This document shows positions 1 to 8,640 of a stretch of 64,000 bases of DNA, piece by piece (the first letter of the stretch is position 1; the number at the start of each line of letters is the position of its first letter). A program made the position numbers and the translations under genes. The DNA is from Phycisphaerae bacterium (GTDB lineage: Bacteria; Planctomycetota; Phycisphaerae; UBA1845). Under the pieces are notes generated by a model. The model had not been told where the DNA came from and ran no database searches. It saw nothing but the letters and a program-made list of their open reading frames with translations. The DNA lies in contig JAJDDQ010000039.1 of the NCBI GenBank assembly GCA_029260215.1, positions 295,648 to 359,647 on the forward strand. Direction: 5' to 3'.

Positions 1-612
1 ACAATCGTTAAACGTGTAATTGCTCCAAACCTCGGTGTGGTAGATCAGCCCGCCCTCAATCGGAATCGGAGTCGGGAACACGTAGCGTACCCTGAACAGG
101 TCAAAACCGCCTGCGGCCGCGATGTCGTCACCAGTATCGACCCGGCTGTATCCAGCGTCAGCGGATGTGATATCGAGAAACTCCGCCACCAAGTCGCCTG
201 GGAAACCGTTCCCATCGTCAAGGTAGTAGCGAATGTTGATCAGGTCGTTCTCGACTGGCCCTGTGTTGAGGTCGCAATTCGCGAATCCGCCCACGTTCGA
301 AAGCAGGAGCATCTCCCAATCCAGCGCGATAACATCGCCGTTCGTAATCGTGGTGAAACTCTCAGCCACCTTCAATGCGCCCGCGGAGGACGTTTCGTCC
401 GCAAAGGAACAGATCGTTCCGCCATTTCCAGGATTGGGGGGATCGACTTGCTGGCACAGGGTGGGTGTTTCACCCTCAGGCATCTGCCCTGGGGTGTAGT
501 TTTCCGCATAAAACGCGCGATCGGACTTCACAGGTGCATCCGCGGCGAAGGATTGCGAGACGGCCGCGATGCACGCGACTACTACGCCTAACTGCAAGCT
601 ACTCTTAAACAT
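1..612 (-). CDS. Secreted protein, C-terminus outside window
   Basis: This reading frame is open from an ATG at 612 to the window edge (204 codons, no stop), so the C-terminus is missing. The first 23 residues form a signal peptide (MFKSSLQLG, a hydrophobic stretch, then SQSFAADA), so the product is exported. The start is supported by a GGAGG about 12 bases upstream (near 625-629). The mature part is acidic, rich in Gly, Asp and Asn, and includes a DDGNGFPGDLV segment like those of planctomycete exported proteins that end in a PEP-CTERM or similar anchor. I do not recognise a specific family and no enzyme motif is visible. Confidence 0.75.
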   Translation of the reverse strand, partial: MFKSSLQLGVVVACIAAVSQSFAADAPVKSDRAFYAENYTPGQMPEGETPTLCQQVDPPNPGNGGTICSFADETSSAGALKVAESFTTITNGDVIALDWEMLLLSNVGGFANCDLNTGPVENDLINIRYYLDDGNGFPGDLVAEFLDITSADAGYSRVDTGDDIAAAGGFDLFRVRYVFPTPIPIEGGLIYHTEVWSNYTFNDC

Positions 613-960
613 TCGTAAATCAGCCTCCAAAAAACTTATCGCCCGGAAACGGATTCCGGACCTTAATTCCAGCAAAAACGCCCGATCTTGCCGAGACCCC
701 ATTCGCGGACCCGGCACGGCGACACGCCAGCCCCTACTACACATTCGGTGCCGTAAACGGCCAAATTGCGTATGGATCAACAAAATTACTTTACTCAAGC
801 CATAATGTCAGTATTGACAAGTAGTTGCGAATCATGCCGGCGGACCCAAATCCATCAATTGAGACGTCCGCCGCGTTCATGTTCCACGCCTGTGCGCTGC
901 GATGTTCGCGGATTGGGCGCTGGCTGTGCAAGTCCTGTGCGCGGCGGTTCGACGGGCGGT
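613..960. other. Intergenic region, no gene seen
   Basis: About 350 bases between the start of the exported protein (leftward) and the 3' end of the sigma-54 activator. Both neighbours are on the minus strand, so this should hold the promoter of the exported protein and the 3' flank of the activator. A loose inverted repeat (GGCGGAC near 841-847 and GTCCGCC near 874-880) is the only structure noticed. Open frames here lack protein-like composition. Confidence 0.5.
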
Positions 961-1998
961 TCAGTCCTGTCCGTGCATGCCGTATTTTTTCAACAGTGCG
1001 TAGAGTGTCGAGCGGGAAATGGCCAGCGATTGGGCGGTGCGGGTGATATTCCCGCCGCAGGATTCCAGGCGTTGAACGAGCACCTGCTGGGTCCAGCCGT
1101 CGAGCAGTTGCTGGTACGTAAGCTCGGCCGCGTTTTCCAGCGGTGGTTGAACAATTGAACCCGGCGCCGGTGATGTCGGGCCGACCGAGCCGGTTGCGGG
1201 GGCGGTTCGGTGTCGCAACTCCTCCGACAATTGGTAGGGCTGCACGACGGTTCCCGGTTCGACGATGGCGACGATCTGCTCGATTTCCCCGCGAAGTTGC
1301 CTGACGTTACCGGGCCAATCGTAGCTGAGGAGTTCAGCCTCAGTCGCGGGCGCGAGCACGATGCCGGTTTTTGCGGAGGCGTCGCAAAACTGTTTAAGGT
1401 AGTGAACGATCAGAGGTTTGATATCGTCCCGACGGACACGCAGCGGCGGGATGCGGCAGGTGACGATCTTGATGCGGTAATACAAGTCCTCGCGAAATTG
1501 CCCGGCCCGTACCAAATCGGTCAATTCGGCATTCGTGGCGGCCACAACGCGGGCATCGACCGGGCGTTCGTCCGAAGAACCTACGCGCGAGACGACCCGC
1601 TCCTGCAACACGCGCAAGACCTTCACCTGCATGGCTGGGCTCATCGCGCCGATTTCGTCGAGAAACACCGTACCGCCCGTGGCTGCTTCAAACACGCCGG
1701 CATGGTCGGTCACCGCACCGGTAAAGGCCCCGCGTTTGTGTCCGAATAATTCAGAGGCGAGAAGGCTGTCGGTATAGGCGCCGCAATTGACCGCGACAAA
1801 AGGCCCGGACGCGCGTGGGCTTTGCCGGTGGATGGTGCGGGCGATCAGTTCCTTTCCCGTTCCGGTCTCACCCTGAATCAAGACGGTCGCTTCGGAACCG
1901 GCAGCGCGCGCAACGAGGTCGAGCACCTGGAGCATGGGGGTGCTTTGAGCGATTAGCTGCGGTTCATCCGCGGAAGAAGCCCGTCGTTGGGTCTGCAT
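961..1998 (-). CDS. Sigma-54-dependent activator (AAA+ and Fis HTH only)
   Basis: A transcription activator that would use ATP hydrolysis to open promoters bound by sigma-54 RNA polymerase. Walker A is GETGTGKE (residues 43-50), the sigma-54 contact loop GAFTGA is at 90-95, and Walker B is GGTVFLDEIG (about 108-117). The C-terminus carries a Fis-type helix-turn-helix (GGNITRTAQSLAISRSTLY). The protein is 345 residues with only about 15 residues before the AAA+ domain, so the usual receiver, GAF or PAS sensor is absent. Activity must then be controlled by a separate protein or by expression level. No neighbouring histidine kinase is seen. Confidence 0.93.
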   Translation of the reverse strand: MQTQRRASSADEPQLIAQSTPMLQVLDLVARAAGSEATVLIQGETGTGKELIARTIHRQSPRASGPFVAVNCGAYTDSLLASELFGHKRGAFTGAVTDHAGVFEAATGGTVFLDEIGAMSPAMQVKVLRVLQERVVSRVGSSDERPVDARVVAATNAELTDLVRAGQFREDLYYRIKIVTCRIPPLRVRRDDIKPLIVHYLKQFCDASAKTGIVLAPATEAELLSYDWPGNVRQLRGEIEQIVAIVEPGTVVQPYQLSEELRHRTAPATGSVGPTSPAPGSIVQPPLENAAELTYQQLLDGWTQQVLVQRLESCGGNITRTAQSLAISRSTLYALLKKYGMHGQD

Positions 1999-2118
1999 GT
2001 GTTCGTTTATAGGCCAACGATCGCACCGGGTCCATCAGCATACCAGCCGGTCCGCAAACATGGACAACGGTTGAATCATATGCGGAAAATCGTGAATATC
2101 GGCGAAAAATCCCGGTTA

Positions 2119-3435
2119 TTACGGACTCTGAACGGCGACGGGCGGCGCGTGAACTGTGGTGCAAAGAACACCCGCTGGGAGCGGCTTTTGCAGAACCTTC
2201 GCCGCCTGCGCATGGGCGATGCGGGCGGGGTTGACGAGCCTCTGCCAGGCAGCACTGGTCTGGTTGGAATAGGTGGCGTGGATCGTGGTCGTCGGCCCAG
2301 GTGCGGTCACGCCGGCAGCTTTGAAGAGTGCCAGGATACTGACACGTTCCACCTCGACGGCGGCGACTGGTTTGACGGCGAGAAAACGGTCTCGCGAGAA
2401 CTTCACGTCGCGCGCGACACGCTGCGGCGGGATGCCCTCCCAACGCTCGCCGTCGTGCGTAACCACCCAAATCAGCGTTGCAAATGGAGCGGTGGACGAT
2501 CCGCCAAGGTTTACGTTGGCAAACGCCGGCCTGTCGGTCAGGTTGATCAATTCAGCCGTAAGGACATCGCCCGATCGACGCAGACGCAGCCCGGCGGCTG
2601 AGCGCGATTCGGTCAATTCCTTCGGGGCTGCCCTGGTAACCGTGATCGTTGCCGAATTGCTCTCCACACGCCCGACACCGGCTTTGATCAGCTCGGGGTC
2701 ATCCCATTGCGGCTGATAAATCAGTCGCAGGCGGTATGTGCCGGCGGCAAGCATTCGATAGCGAGCGAAGGCCCGGTTGATCGACCGGACGACGTATCGC
2801 CGGGAATCGCCGGGCGGCAGGAGGCTGACAACCGGCGTGTCGGCGCGGAGTAGAACGATCTTGCGCGTATCCGCGTCCTCGTTGATATCGTCCACGTAAA
2901 GCTCGACGCCGCGACCATCGGGCGCGGTGACTTCGAGAAAGTCGGACAGGTCCAGCACGGTTGCGACTTCGCGGGCGACTCTCGGCAGTTGTTCGAGCCG
3001 TTTCGCGGTATCGAACGGCACGCGCATGGGCGACTTCGTCCGGTTGTGGACGACGACGGTCAGCGCAACGTCGTCCGACCAGGCTGCCTCCGCAGGCGAG
3101 ACCTCCAACGCGACATCCGCCCCGACGAACAACAACTCATCGAACAGGTTCAGCAGGCAGCGGGCCCGCAACGCCGCTTCAAAATCATCACCCTTGGCGA
3201 CGCGACGCAACGCCTTGGCGGCAGCAGGTCCCATAGCGAGCAAGCGATTGGTCGCTTCGTTTCGCTGCTGGAACGAACCTGATCCAAGGTGCCCGACCAG
3301 CGTGTCGATTTCGCGATCGGCCTTGACGTCGTCGGCATAAGCCGGTGACGGGAAAACGTTCCCAACCGCCGCCATGAACAGCGAGAGCACGACCAGTACA
3401 TTGACACGACTTGATTGACGGACTGGGTGCCCCAC
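2119..3435 (-). CDS. Exported HEAT-like repeat protein, start uncertain
   Basis: A secreted protein of unknown function. After a signal peptide (VNVLVVLSLFMAAVG then PSPAYADD) comes a short helical region resembling a HEAT repeat (IDTLVGHLGSGSFQQRNEAT, then AAKALRRVAKG), followed by beta-rich Ig-like sequence. The start is doubtful: the frame is open through the hairpin repeat at 3413-3531, and a full signal-peptide n-region requires the GTG at 3435, which lies inside that repeat. The alternatives, GTG at 3390 or ATG at 3375, give a weak signal peptide. It lies downstream of the phosphate block on the same strand and may be co-transcribed. Confidence 0.7.
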   Translation of the reverse strand: MGHPVRQSSRVNVLVVLSLFMAAVGNVFPSPAYADDVKADREIDTLVGHLGSGSFQQRNEATNRLLAMGPAAAKALRRVAKGDDFEAALRARCLLNLFDELLFVGADVALEVSPAEAAWSDDVALTVVVHNRTKSPMRVPFDTAKRLEQLPRVAREVATVLDLSDFLEVTAPDGRGVELYVDDINEDADTRKIVLLRADTPVVSLLPPGDSRRYVVRSINRAFARYRMLAAGTYRLRLIYQPQWDDPELIKAGVGRVESNSATITVTRAAPKELTESRSAAGLRLRRSGDVLTAELINLTDRPAFANVNLGGSSTAPFATLIWVVTHDGERWEGIPPQRVARDVKFSRDRFLAVKPVAAVEVERVSILALFKAAGVTAPGPTTTIHATYSNQTSAAWQRLVNPARIAHAQAAKVLQKPLPAGVLCTTVHAPPVAVQSP

Positions 3436-3531
3436 GGCTTTAGCTGTGGGGAAGTCGAATCCAAAGACCTTTCGACTTTCCCACCTCTGAAGAGGTGGGG
3501 CACCCACCCGTCGTTTCACGCTTGGCAAAGC
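3413..3531 (+). repeat. Twin-hairpin repeat family 1, copy A
   Basis: An approximately 119-bp element with two hairpins: CCCCACGGCT/AGCTGTGGGG (3430-3451, one wobble pair) and CCCACCTCTGAAGAGGTGGG (about 3480-3500). Copies B (12691-12814, inverted) and C (31119-31236) share the whole unit, including the outer sequences near TTGAC(A/G)G and TCGTTTCACGCTTGGCAAAGCAC. This copy starts 28 bases after the stop of the PhnD-like gene and runs into the 5' end of the next gene. Confidence 0.9.
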
Positions 3532-3559
3532 ACTAGCCCCAATCTGTCCGGGGACACTT

Positions 3560-4495
3560 TCAGGACGGATCCTTCGTGGAATCGACGCCTACAAAACCGG
3601 CCACGCCCAGTGATCGCGTCACCGACGGGCGTTTTTCGGCGGCGGTGGACAGGAACGTGCGTACGGAATCGACAAGCTCGGCGTCGGTCAATCCCGAAGC
3701 GACCACAGGCCCGAACTCGACCAGAGGCGTTTCACCCAGAATGCGAAACTGGTCTTTGCTCAGTTTGACGGGAAAGAGTCGAGCGCCGGTTTCGTCCAAA
3801 GCGTCGAAATCGGACTTGAGGATAACGCCCACCGGCGTCGAGCCGAAGGCGATTTCCTTGGCAGACTCGCCTGAATTCAGATGGTATTGCAATGCGTTGA
3901 GGGGCACGACCTCGCGTTTGATGCTGTCCATCGAGACGCCGGCCTCTCCGAGAGCAGCCGCTGCTCCGTAGTGCAGAATCGGATCGCCACGTGGGCCGAA
4001 CGAGAAGCGACATCCCGCAATGCCGCTCATGTCTTTGATATCAGACTTGGCGCTGGCGACGATCAAGCCCACGTCTCCGAACGGCTTGGCTCGGGCGATG
4101 ACACCGGTGCCCTTGCCGTCGGCTTCAAGTTCGGCGAACTGCTTATCGTTCAAAAGGGCGAATTGAATCCGGCCGGACTCAAGCTGGGCAACCAATTGGA
4201 AAAGCTTGAGGTGCGAGACCTGCACAGGCCTGTTAAGGTACCAGCCAAGCGACTGGCGGAAATCAACCCACGGGGTCCGATCGCGCAAATCCCACCAGGC
4301 GCGCACGTCCCACATAGCGTGCCCCTCGGTCACGATGCCGATGCGGACCGGCTCCTGCGTGACCGGGAAAAGAGGCTCCAGCCCCAGCGGGTTCCAAAAG
4401 GTGTCCGAGAAATCGGGGGCGAGCTGATTCGACTTGCAGCCCAACCCGACGCACGAAACCACAACAACAGCCAACATGGCGATGACGGGGCGCAT
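3560..4495 (-). CDS. PhnD-like phosphate/phosphonate-binding lipoprotein
   Basis: A periplasmic substrate-binding lipoprotein of the PhnD-like type. The N-terminal signal ends in a lipobox (VGLGC, Cys about residue 19), so it should be lipid-anchored. The body has the features of periplasmic binding protein type 2 folds: an early beta strand (VRIGIVTEG), GWYLNRPVQV, then FALLNDKQF and a central GCRFSFGPRGDPILHYGAA segment typical of PhnD-like proteins. No ABC permease or ATPase is nearby; instead it follows a Pit-type permease, which suggests either phosphate scavenging or sensing. The ligand (phosphate, phosphite or phosphonate) cannot be told from sequence. Confidence 0.8.
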   Translation of the reverse strand: MRPVIAMLAVVVVSCVGLGCKSNQLAPDFSDTFWNPLGLEPLFPVTQEPVRIGIVTEGHAMWDVRAWWDLRDRTPWVDFRQSLGWYLNRPVQVSHLKLFQLVAQLESGRIQFALLNDKQFAELEADGKGTGVIARAKPFGDVGLIVASAKSDIKDMSGIAGCRFSFGPRGDPILHYGAAAALGEAGVSMDSIKREVVPLNALQYHLNSGESAKEIAFGSTPVGVILKSDFDALDETGARLFPVKLSKDQFRILGETPLVEFGPVVASGLTDAELVDSVRTFLSTAAEKRPSVTRSLGVAGFVGVDSTKDPS

Positions 4496-4619
4496 AGACG
4501 CTCGCTCCTTTCACGTTCGCTCTACAGCACGAGAAAACGGCTAACGGGATTGTAATTGACTCCGAACGCTCGCTCAAGCGTCACGCAGCGCCCCAGGGAA
4601 ACAGCGCCGACCGAAGCGT

Positions 4620-6173
4620 CTACACCGTTTCGTCTTCCAGGGCGAAGGCGTCGGGATACGTCCGCTCGAAGGCGGCCTCCCTGACGTGCTTTTCATGGGC
4701 GTCGGCGCGTTTCTTGAGCACGCGGCGGATGAGGAGATTGACGAGAATACACGCAGCCATGCCGAATATTTCCAGATTATAGACTATTAAGGCTACCACC
4801 GCGGTCGCGCTGGCGGCGATGACGGCTGACGCCAACCAACTCGTGACCACCCAAATGCTGCGCCCGAGCTTCAGTTCCGCATCGCCGCGTTGGAAAATGC
4901 GATCGGCCATACCCGTGGCGACGACCGCTGCGAACGCCACGTAAGTCGTGGATACCGGTAGTCCGAGGCTGCTGGCGGTTGCGATCACACTGGCGGACAC
5001 GGACATAATGACGCAGGCGCGGAGCGAATCGTAGTGCATCGTTTTGCCGGCGGGCGAGACGACCTGCCTCGGGGCCAGCGCCGGAGCGTCACCGCGATAA
5101 CTTAGCAATTTGCCGGCCAACCGCACGCACCAACGCGGTGCCCAGAGCGTCACATGGTCGCCCATGCTGCCGGCCGACACAGCCGCCTTGGTGACGCGCT
5201 CGGCGTTCTGCGTGAACATTCCCGCACACAACAGCAACCCGCAACCGAGGAGCATCCACCACTCGATACCCACCTTCGTCGCGATCTCCACGCTTTGTTC
5301 GCGCAGCAACGTGATCGATGCCAACCCCGGAGACGCACAGTTGGCCAAGTCGTTCTGACCGAATGCGAAACTCATCGCGATCATTCCCAGGACTGCGAGG
5401 ACCGGAAACAACAGCTTGGCCGCCTTTTTCCGGTAGATGACAAGCAGAAAGTGGATACCGATTGCGAAGATGCCCCACAGGAAGAAGAATGCAACCCCCA
5501 TGCCCACATCGTCCGCCACAGCGGCTTTGAACTGCTTGACAATCGCGACGTTCTTCATGCCTTTGAGCAGCAGAAAATAGCACAGGCCGGCCGCCAATCC
5601 GCCTCCGATCCATCCGCCGTGCAGCAACAGGGTAGCCAAGTGTGTCGTGCGTTCCCGGATCGCGCCGCGTACCGCGCGCTGAATCAGGAAAGCGGCGAAA
5701 CCCGAAAGAATGATGGAACAAAAAATTCCCATTATTACTCTTCCTGCGTTCGACCACTGGACGGTAGAGATGTTGATCGCCATCGCCGCACCCAGAAGTT
5801 CAAAAACGAGGCAGGCTGTCGTGCTCACCGGCATCCCGAACGCGGAGTATCCGTAGAGCAGCACGGTATCGACGATGTAGACGGAGATGTAGATTGAGAG
5901 TGCCGCTTCGATCGTTCCCAGACCGGTCGGATCGAAGATTCCTTTTCGCGCGGTATCGACAACGTCCGAACTGAGCACTGCCCCGGCGACGACGGCGATG
6001 CCCGCCAGCGCAATGGCCTTGCGTCGCGGCATGATGCGCGCACCGAAAACGGCATTGACCAGGTTGGCAGCGTCGTTTCGCCCTACCTCCACGGTGTCCC
6101 AAAGAAGCAGAACCACCGCGACGACGAGGCAGGCAACCTGGAACGAACCTTCCAAGGCGGACAAGTTTATCAT
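4620..6173 (-). CDS. Inorganic phosphate transporter, Pit/PHO4 family
   Basis: A multi-pass inner membrane protein of 517 residues that imports phosphate by ion symport. Both inverted-repeat family signatures are present: VGRNDAANLVNAVFG (about residues 30-44) and FAFGQNDLANCASPG in the second half. About ten hydrophobic segments are interrupted by a central hydrophilic loop. The gene starts 113 bases after the DUF47 gene, its usual partner, and is followed by the PhnD-like lipoprotein, so the three likely form a phosphate-related operon. The start is at MINLSALEGS. Confidence 0.93.
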   Translation of the reverse strand: MINLSALEGSFQVACLVVAVVLLLWDTVEVGRNDAANLVNAVFGARIMPRRKAIALAGIAVVAGAVLSSDVVDTARKGIFDPTGLGTIEAALSIYISVYIVDTVLLYGYSAFGMPVSTTACLVFELLGAAMAINISTVQWSNAGRVIMGIFCSIILSGFAAFLIQRAVRGAIRERTTHLATLLLHGGWIGGGLAAGLCYFLLLKGMKNVAIVKQFKAAVADDVGMGVAFFFLWGIFAIGIHFLLVIYRKKAAKLLFPVLAVLGMIAMSFAFGQNDLANCASPGLASITLLREQSVEIATKVGIEWWMLLGCGLLLCAGMFTQNAERVTKAAVSAGSMGDHVTLWAPRWCVRLAGKLLSYRGDAPALAPRQVVSPAGKTMHYDSLRACVIMSVSASVIATASSLGLPVSTTYVAFAAVVATGMADRIFQRGDAELKLGRSIWVVTSWLASAVIAASATAVVALIVYNLEIFGMAACILVNLLIRRVLKKRADAHEKHVREAAFERTYPDAFALEDETV

Positions 6174-6286
6174 CGGATCTCACACCGACCCCGGAGGGAG
6201 GAAACGCCGCCGTCCGGCGAAGACCCGGCGACCTCGCGACCTGTCGGCGCGGCACCGTTTGCGGCAAGCTTCCGTCCTGATGGGCC

Positions 6287-6958
6287 TTAACTCGACAGCA
6301 TTCGGCGCAGACGGTCTCCCGTTTTTTCCGCAAAATTGGCGAGTTGACCAAGCTCGCCGAATATCTTGAACCAGAGAAACAAGTCCCCCGGCTTCAGATC
6401 ATCTTCCAGAGCGAAAAGCTCCTGCGAAAGGCGGTGCTGACGGCGGTCCGCCTCGTATTCGGCGTGCTCGACTTCGGCGACCATGTTCAGCACGCGGTCG
6501 GCCTCCTCGCCCATCAATTCGCCTTCCACAAGAGTCGGAAGGTAGTCGGCGATGGCATTCGTGCGGCGGCAGACCTCGACGATTTTCGCGACGTACTCAG
6601 TCACGCGCTCGGTGAGTTGCTGCGGGAGCACGATTTTCTTCATCGTCAGCAACGCGGCGATATCCTCGACCGAGTCGGCCATGTCGTCCTGAAGCTTCAG
6701 ATAACCCAGAAGATCGCCCCGGTACACGGGCAAGAAAAACCGCTTCGGAATGATGCGACGGATGTCATCTTTGATGATATCCGCCTTGTGCTCGATCTTG
6801 AAGACCTTCTTGGCCAGCTCGTCCAGCTCGTCGTACCGGCCGTTGCGTACAGCCTCAAACATCGGTTCGACCAAATCGACGCACTCCATCACGACCGCCA
6901 TGTGGTGTCGCAACGGTTCAAACGGCGAAACTTTGAACAAGTCCTTGATCAGCGTCAT
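6287..6958 (-). CDS. DUF47/PhoU-like Pit accessory protein
   Basis: A cytoplasmic helical protein of 223 residues in the DUF47 (TIGR00153) family, related to PhoU, whose genes commonly precede Pit phosphate transporters. It begins MTLIKDLFKVSPFEPLRHHM and contains the typical paired acidic helices (DELDELAKKVFKIEHKADI and DDMADSVEDIAALL), the likely metal-binding EXXXD-type surface. The family is thought to modulate Pit activity. It is first in the minus-strand phosphate block, with Pit directly downstream. Confidence 0.92.
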   Translation of the reverse strand: MTLIKDLFKVSPFEPLRHHMAVVMECVDLVEPMFEAVRNGRYDELDELAKKVFKIEHKADIIKDDIRRIIPKRFFLPVYRGDLLGYLKLQDDMADSVEDIAALLTMKKIVLPQQLTERVTEYVAKIVEVCRRTNAIADYLPTLVEGELMGEEADRVLNMVAEVEHAEYEADRRQHRLSQELFALEDDLKPGDLFLWFKIFGELGQLANFAEKTGDRLRRMLSS

Positions 6959-7320
6959 GCTTCATCTCCGTCAACGCGCCGGATTGTCTCCAGTTCGAAA
7001 AGATTAGCAACCCCGCTTTTCGTCCATTTCTTTGTCCGCGCGGGAATCTGCAAAAAGGGTGAGTGCGCGTTCTTGTCATGCTCGCGCGGCGGGCAGGGTG
7101 TTGCAATTCCTTTTGGCAAAGGGTCGCGTAGACCGGAATAGATCCCCATTCTTGATCACGGCAACAACGGTCAGTCGTTGCCGGAAGCTGAAATACCAAG
7201 CTCCCAAGCCACACCGCAGAATAATGCGCTTTTGGCGAAACATCTTGATCGCCGCCGACGTAAGATATACGATCGAAGCGTTGGAGAGGGTCCGCGCTCG
7301 TTTAGTGACGGTGTTTTTTC
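6959..7320. other. Divergent intergenic region
   Basis: About 360 bases between the divergent DUF47 gene and the plus-strand His-rich gene, so it should hold promoters for both directions. Short open frames exist on both strands, but none has recognisable protein motifs or a convincing ribosome-binding site. No hairpin repeat of the kinds found elsewhere in the window was noticed. Confidence 0.5.
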
Positions 7321-7725
7321 GTGATTTCCCTGCCATTTTCAACCCGATGCGGCGTCTGGCTCCTGCTGGTACCGTATGGCGTGTTCAGCCTCGGTGCCGT
7401 GGAAGCGGCCCATTTGGCCCTTGCGCACGTCTGTCATGACATTCACCATAACCACAGCGGTAATCACGAACATAATGATCGTGGCTACACGCATGATGAC
7501 GGCTCTGGTCCGTATCATCATGACGAGCCTTGCAATCGGGGTATTGATGATTGCCCGACCTGTGATCAGTTGTTCGCTGGCATCCGTGCGGTGTTGACTG
7601 ATTCTCCCGTTGCCGTAGAAACAGAATTACCTGCCCACAGCGGCTGGTATTGTACCGAAGCAGCAGTGGCTACGTCGGATGTGTTGGCCAGCATCTCTCC
7701 GCGTGCTCCTCCCCTTGCCTCATAG
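7321..7725 (+). CDS. Histidine-rich exported protein, possible metal binder
   Basis: A small protein (134 residues from GTG at 7321) with a hydrophobic N-terminus (GVWLLLVPYGVFSLGAVEAA) that could be a signal peptide. Residues 31-67 contain eleven His with many Asp and Asn, followed by a DCPTCDQ motif (Cys78, Cys81). Such clusters usually bind zinc, copper or nickel. It precedes a pseudopilin, two exported paralogues and a TonB receptor on the same strand, so a metal-uptake or metal-buffering role is plausible but inferred. The family is not recognised and the start codon is uncertain. Confidence 0.6.
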   Translation: MISLPFSTRCGVWLLLVPYGVFSLGAVEAAHLALAHVCHDIHHNHSGNHEHNDRGYTHDDGSGPYHHDEPCNRGIDDCPTCDQLFAGIRAVLTDSPVAVETELPAHSGWYCTEAAVATSDVLASISPRAPPLAS

Positions 7726-7851
7726 CGTATCAACCTAAATTTCTAATTTGACAATCAGTATCTTGCCTTGGCTGCGCGCATGGCACTGTCCGGTTTGAGC
7801 GTTTTCGCCATCCGGATACGTTATTACACGCGTTGCCTGGAGGACGATGTC

Positions 7852-8622
7852 ATGAGGAGACGTGGATTCACGCTCATCGAATTATTGGTGAGCGTCAGCG
7901 TTCTCGCGGTATTGATGTCGCTGTTGCTGCCTTCGTTGAAGCGGGCGCGACATGCGGCAAAGCGGACACTTTGCCTTGTAAACATGCGCGGGTTGGAGCA
8001 GGCACACTGGATGTACCTGACGGACAATGACGGATATCTAATTCAGGCGGGCTTGGCCCATGTCGGTGAAACGGACTCCGAGGCTGCGTGGATCAAGACG
8101 TTGCGAAAATACTACGGCAATGAACTTCTTGCACGCTCGCCTCTGGACCGCAGTCCGCATTGGCCCGTGGACCAGGGCGGACAGGGTGTCCCCGTGCCCG
8201 ATAAGCCCGGTTATCCGTATCGACAGACAACGTACGGGATCAACGACTTCCTGGATGTGGAACTGGCGGGCAGTGTCATTTTGAGTGCGACTGGTCCGCG
8301 CACCTACCCTAAGGTCGGCATGATCCGGTCACCCGCGCGCATCGTGCATTTTGTGTACATGGCTGAGACGGGTCGATTTGCCGGATCGGATCATCCGCAT
8401 GTGTACCAATGGGACGCAACGTTTCCGCCTTCTAAGGCGGCGACACAGGTCAAGATCAATGCACACGGTGGGCCTAAGGATGATTGGAAATCCTTGGCTC
8501 CCTACGGATTTCTGGACGGACACGCTGAGACGTTGGTGTTTGAGCGTGCCTATCGCAATTTGAATCGAAACCGATTTGATCCGTTTTTGTTGAGCGGGTC
8601 GTATGACAGCGATCCGCAATAG
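7852..8622 (+). CDS. Type II pseudopilin-like protein (N-methylation motif)
   Basis: A planctomycete pseudopilin-type protein with the prepilin cleavage/methylation motif GFTLIELLV at residues 5-13, followed by a hydrophobic helix (SVSVLAVLMSLLLPSL). Processing would be by a prepilin peptidase, leaving the protein in the envelope. The body has the pattern of the large planctomycete H-X9-DG family (CLVNMRGLEQAHWMYLTDND, then YGFLDGHAETL near the C-terminus). The ATG at 7852 follows GGAGG at 7839-7843. The frame is open further upstream, but that part has no support. It is in line with the exported paralogues and the TonB receptor. Confidence 0.88.
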   Translation: MRRRGFTLIELLVSVSVLAVLMSLLLPSLKRARHAAKRTLCLVNMRGLEQAHWMYLTDNDGYLIQAGLAHVGETDSEAAWIKTLRKYYGNELLARSPLDRSPHWPVDQGGQGVPVPDKPGYPYRQTTYGINDFLDVELAGSVILSATGPRTYPKVGMIRSPARIVHFVYMAETGRFAGSDHPHVYQWDATFPPSKAATQVKINAHGGPKDDWKSLAPYGFLDGHAETLVFERAYRNLNRNRFDPFLLSGSYDSDPQ

Positions 8623-8640
8623 AACGGTCATCGGAGAATC

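Noticed and set aside
37..591. Long plus-strand open frame opposite the exported protein
   Set aside because: It is antisense to a gene with signal peptide and ribosome-binding site and has no domain.
7740..7765. Possible Fur or Zur-like palindrome (TTTGACAATCAGTATC) before the pseudopilin
   Set aside because: It matches the Fur consensus at only about 12 of 19 positions, too weak to annotate.
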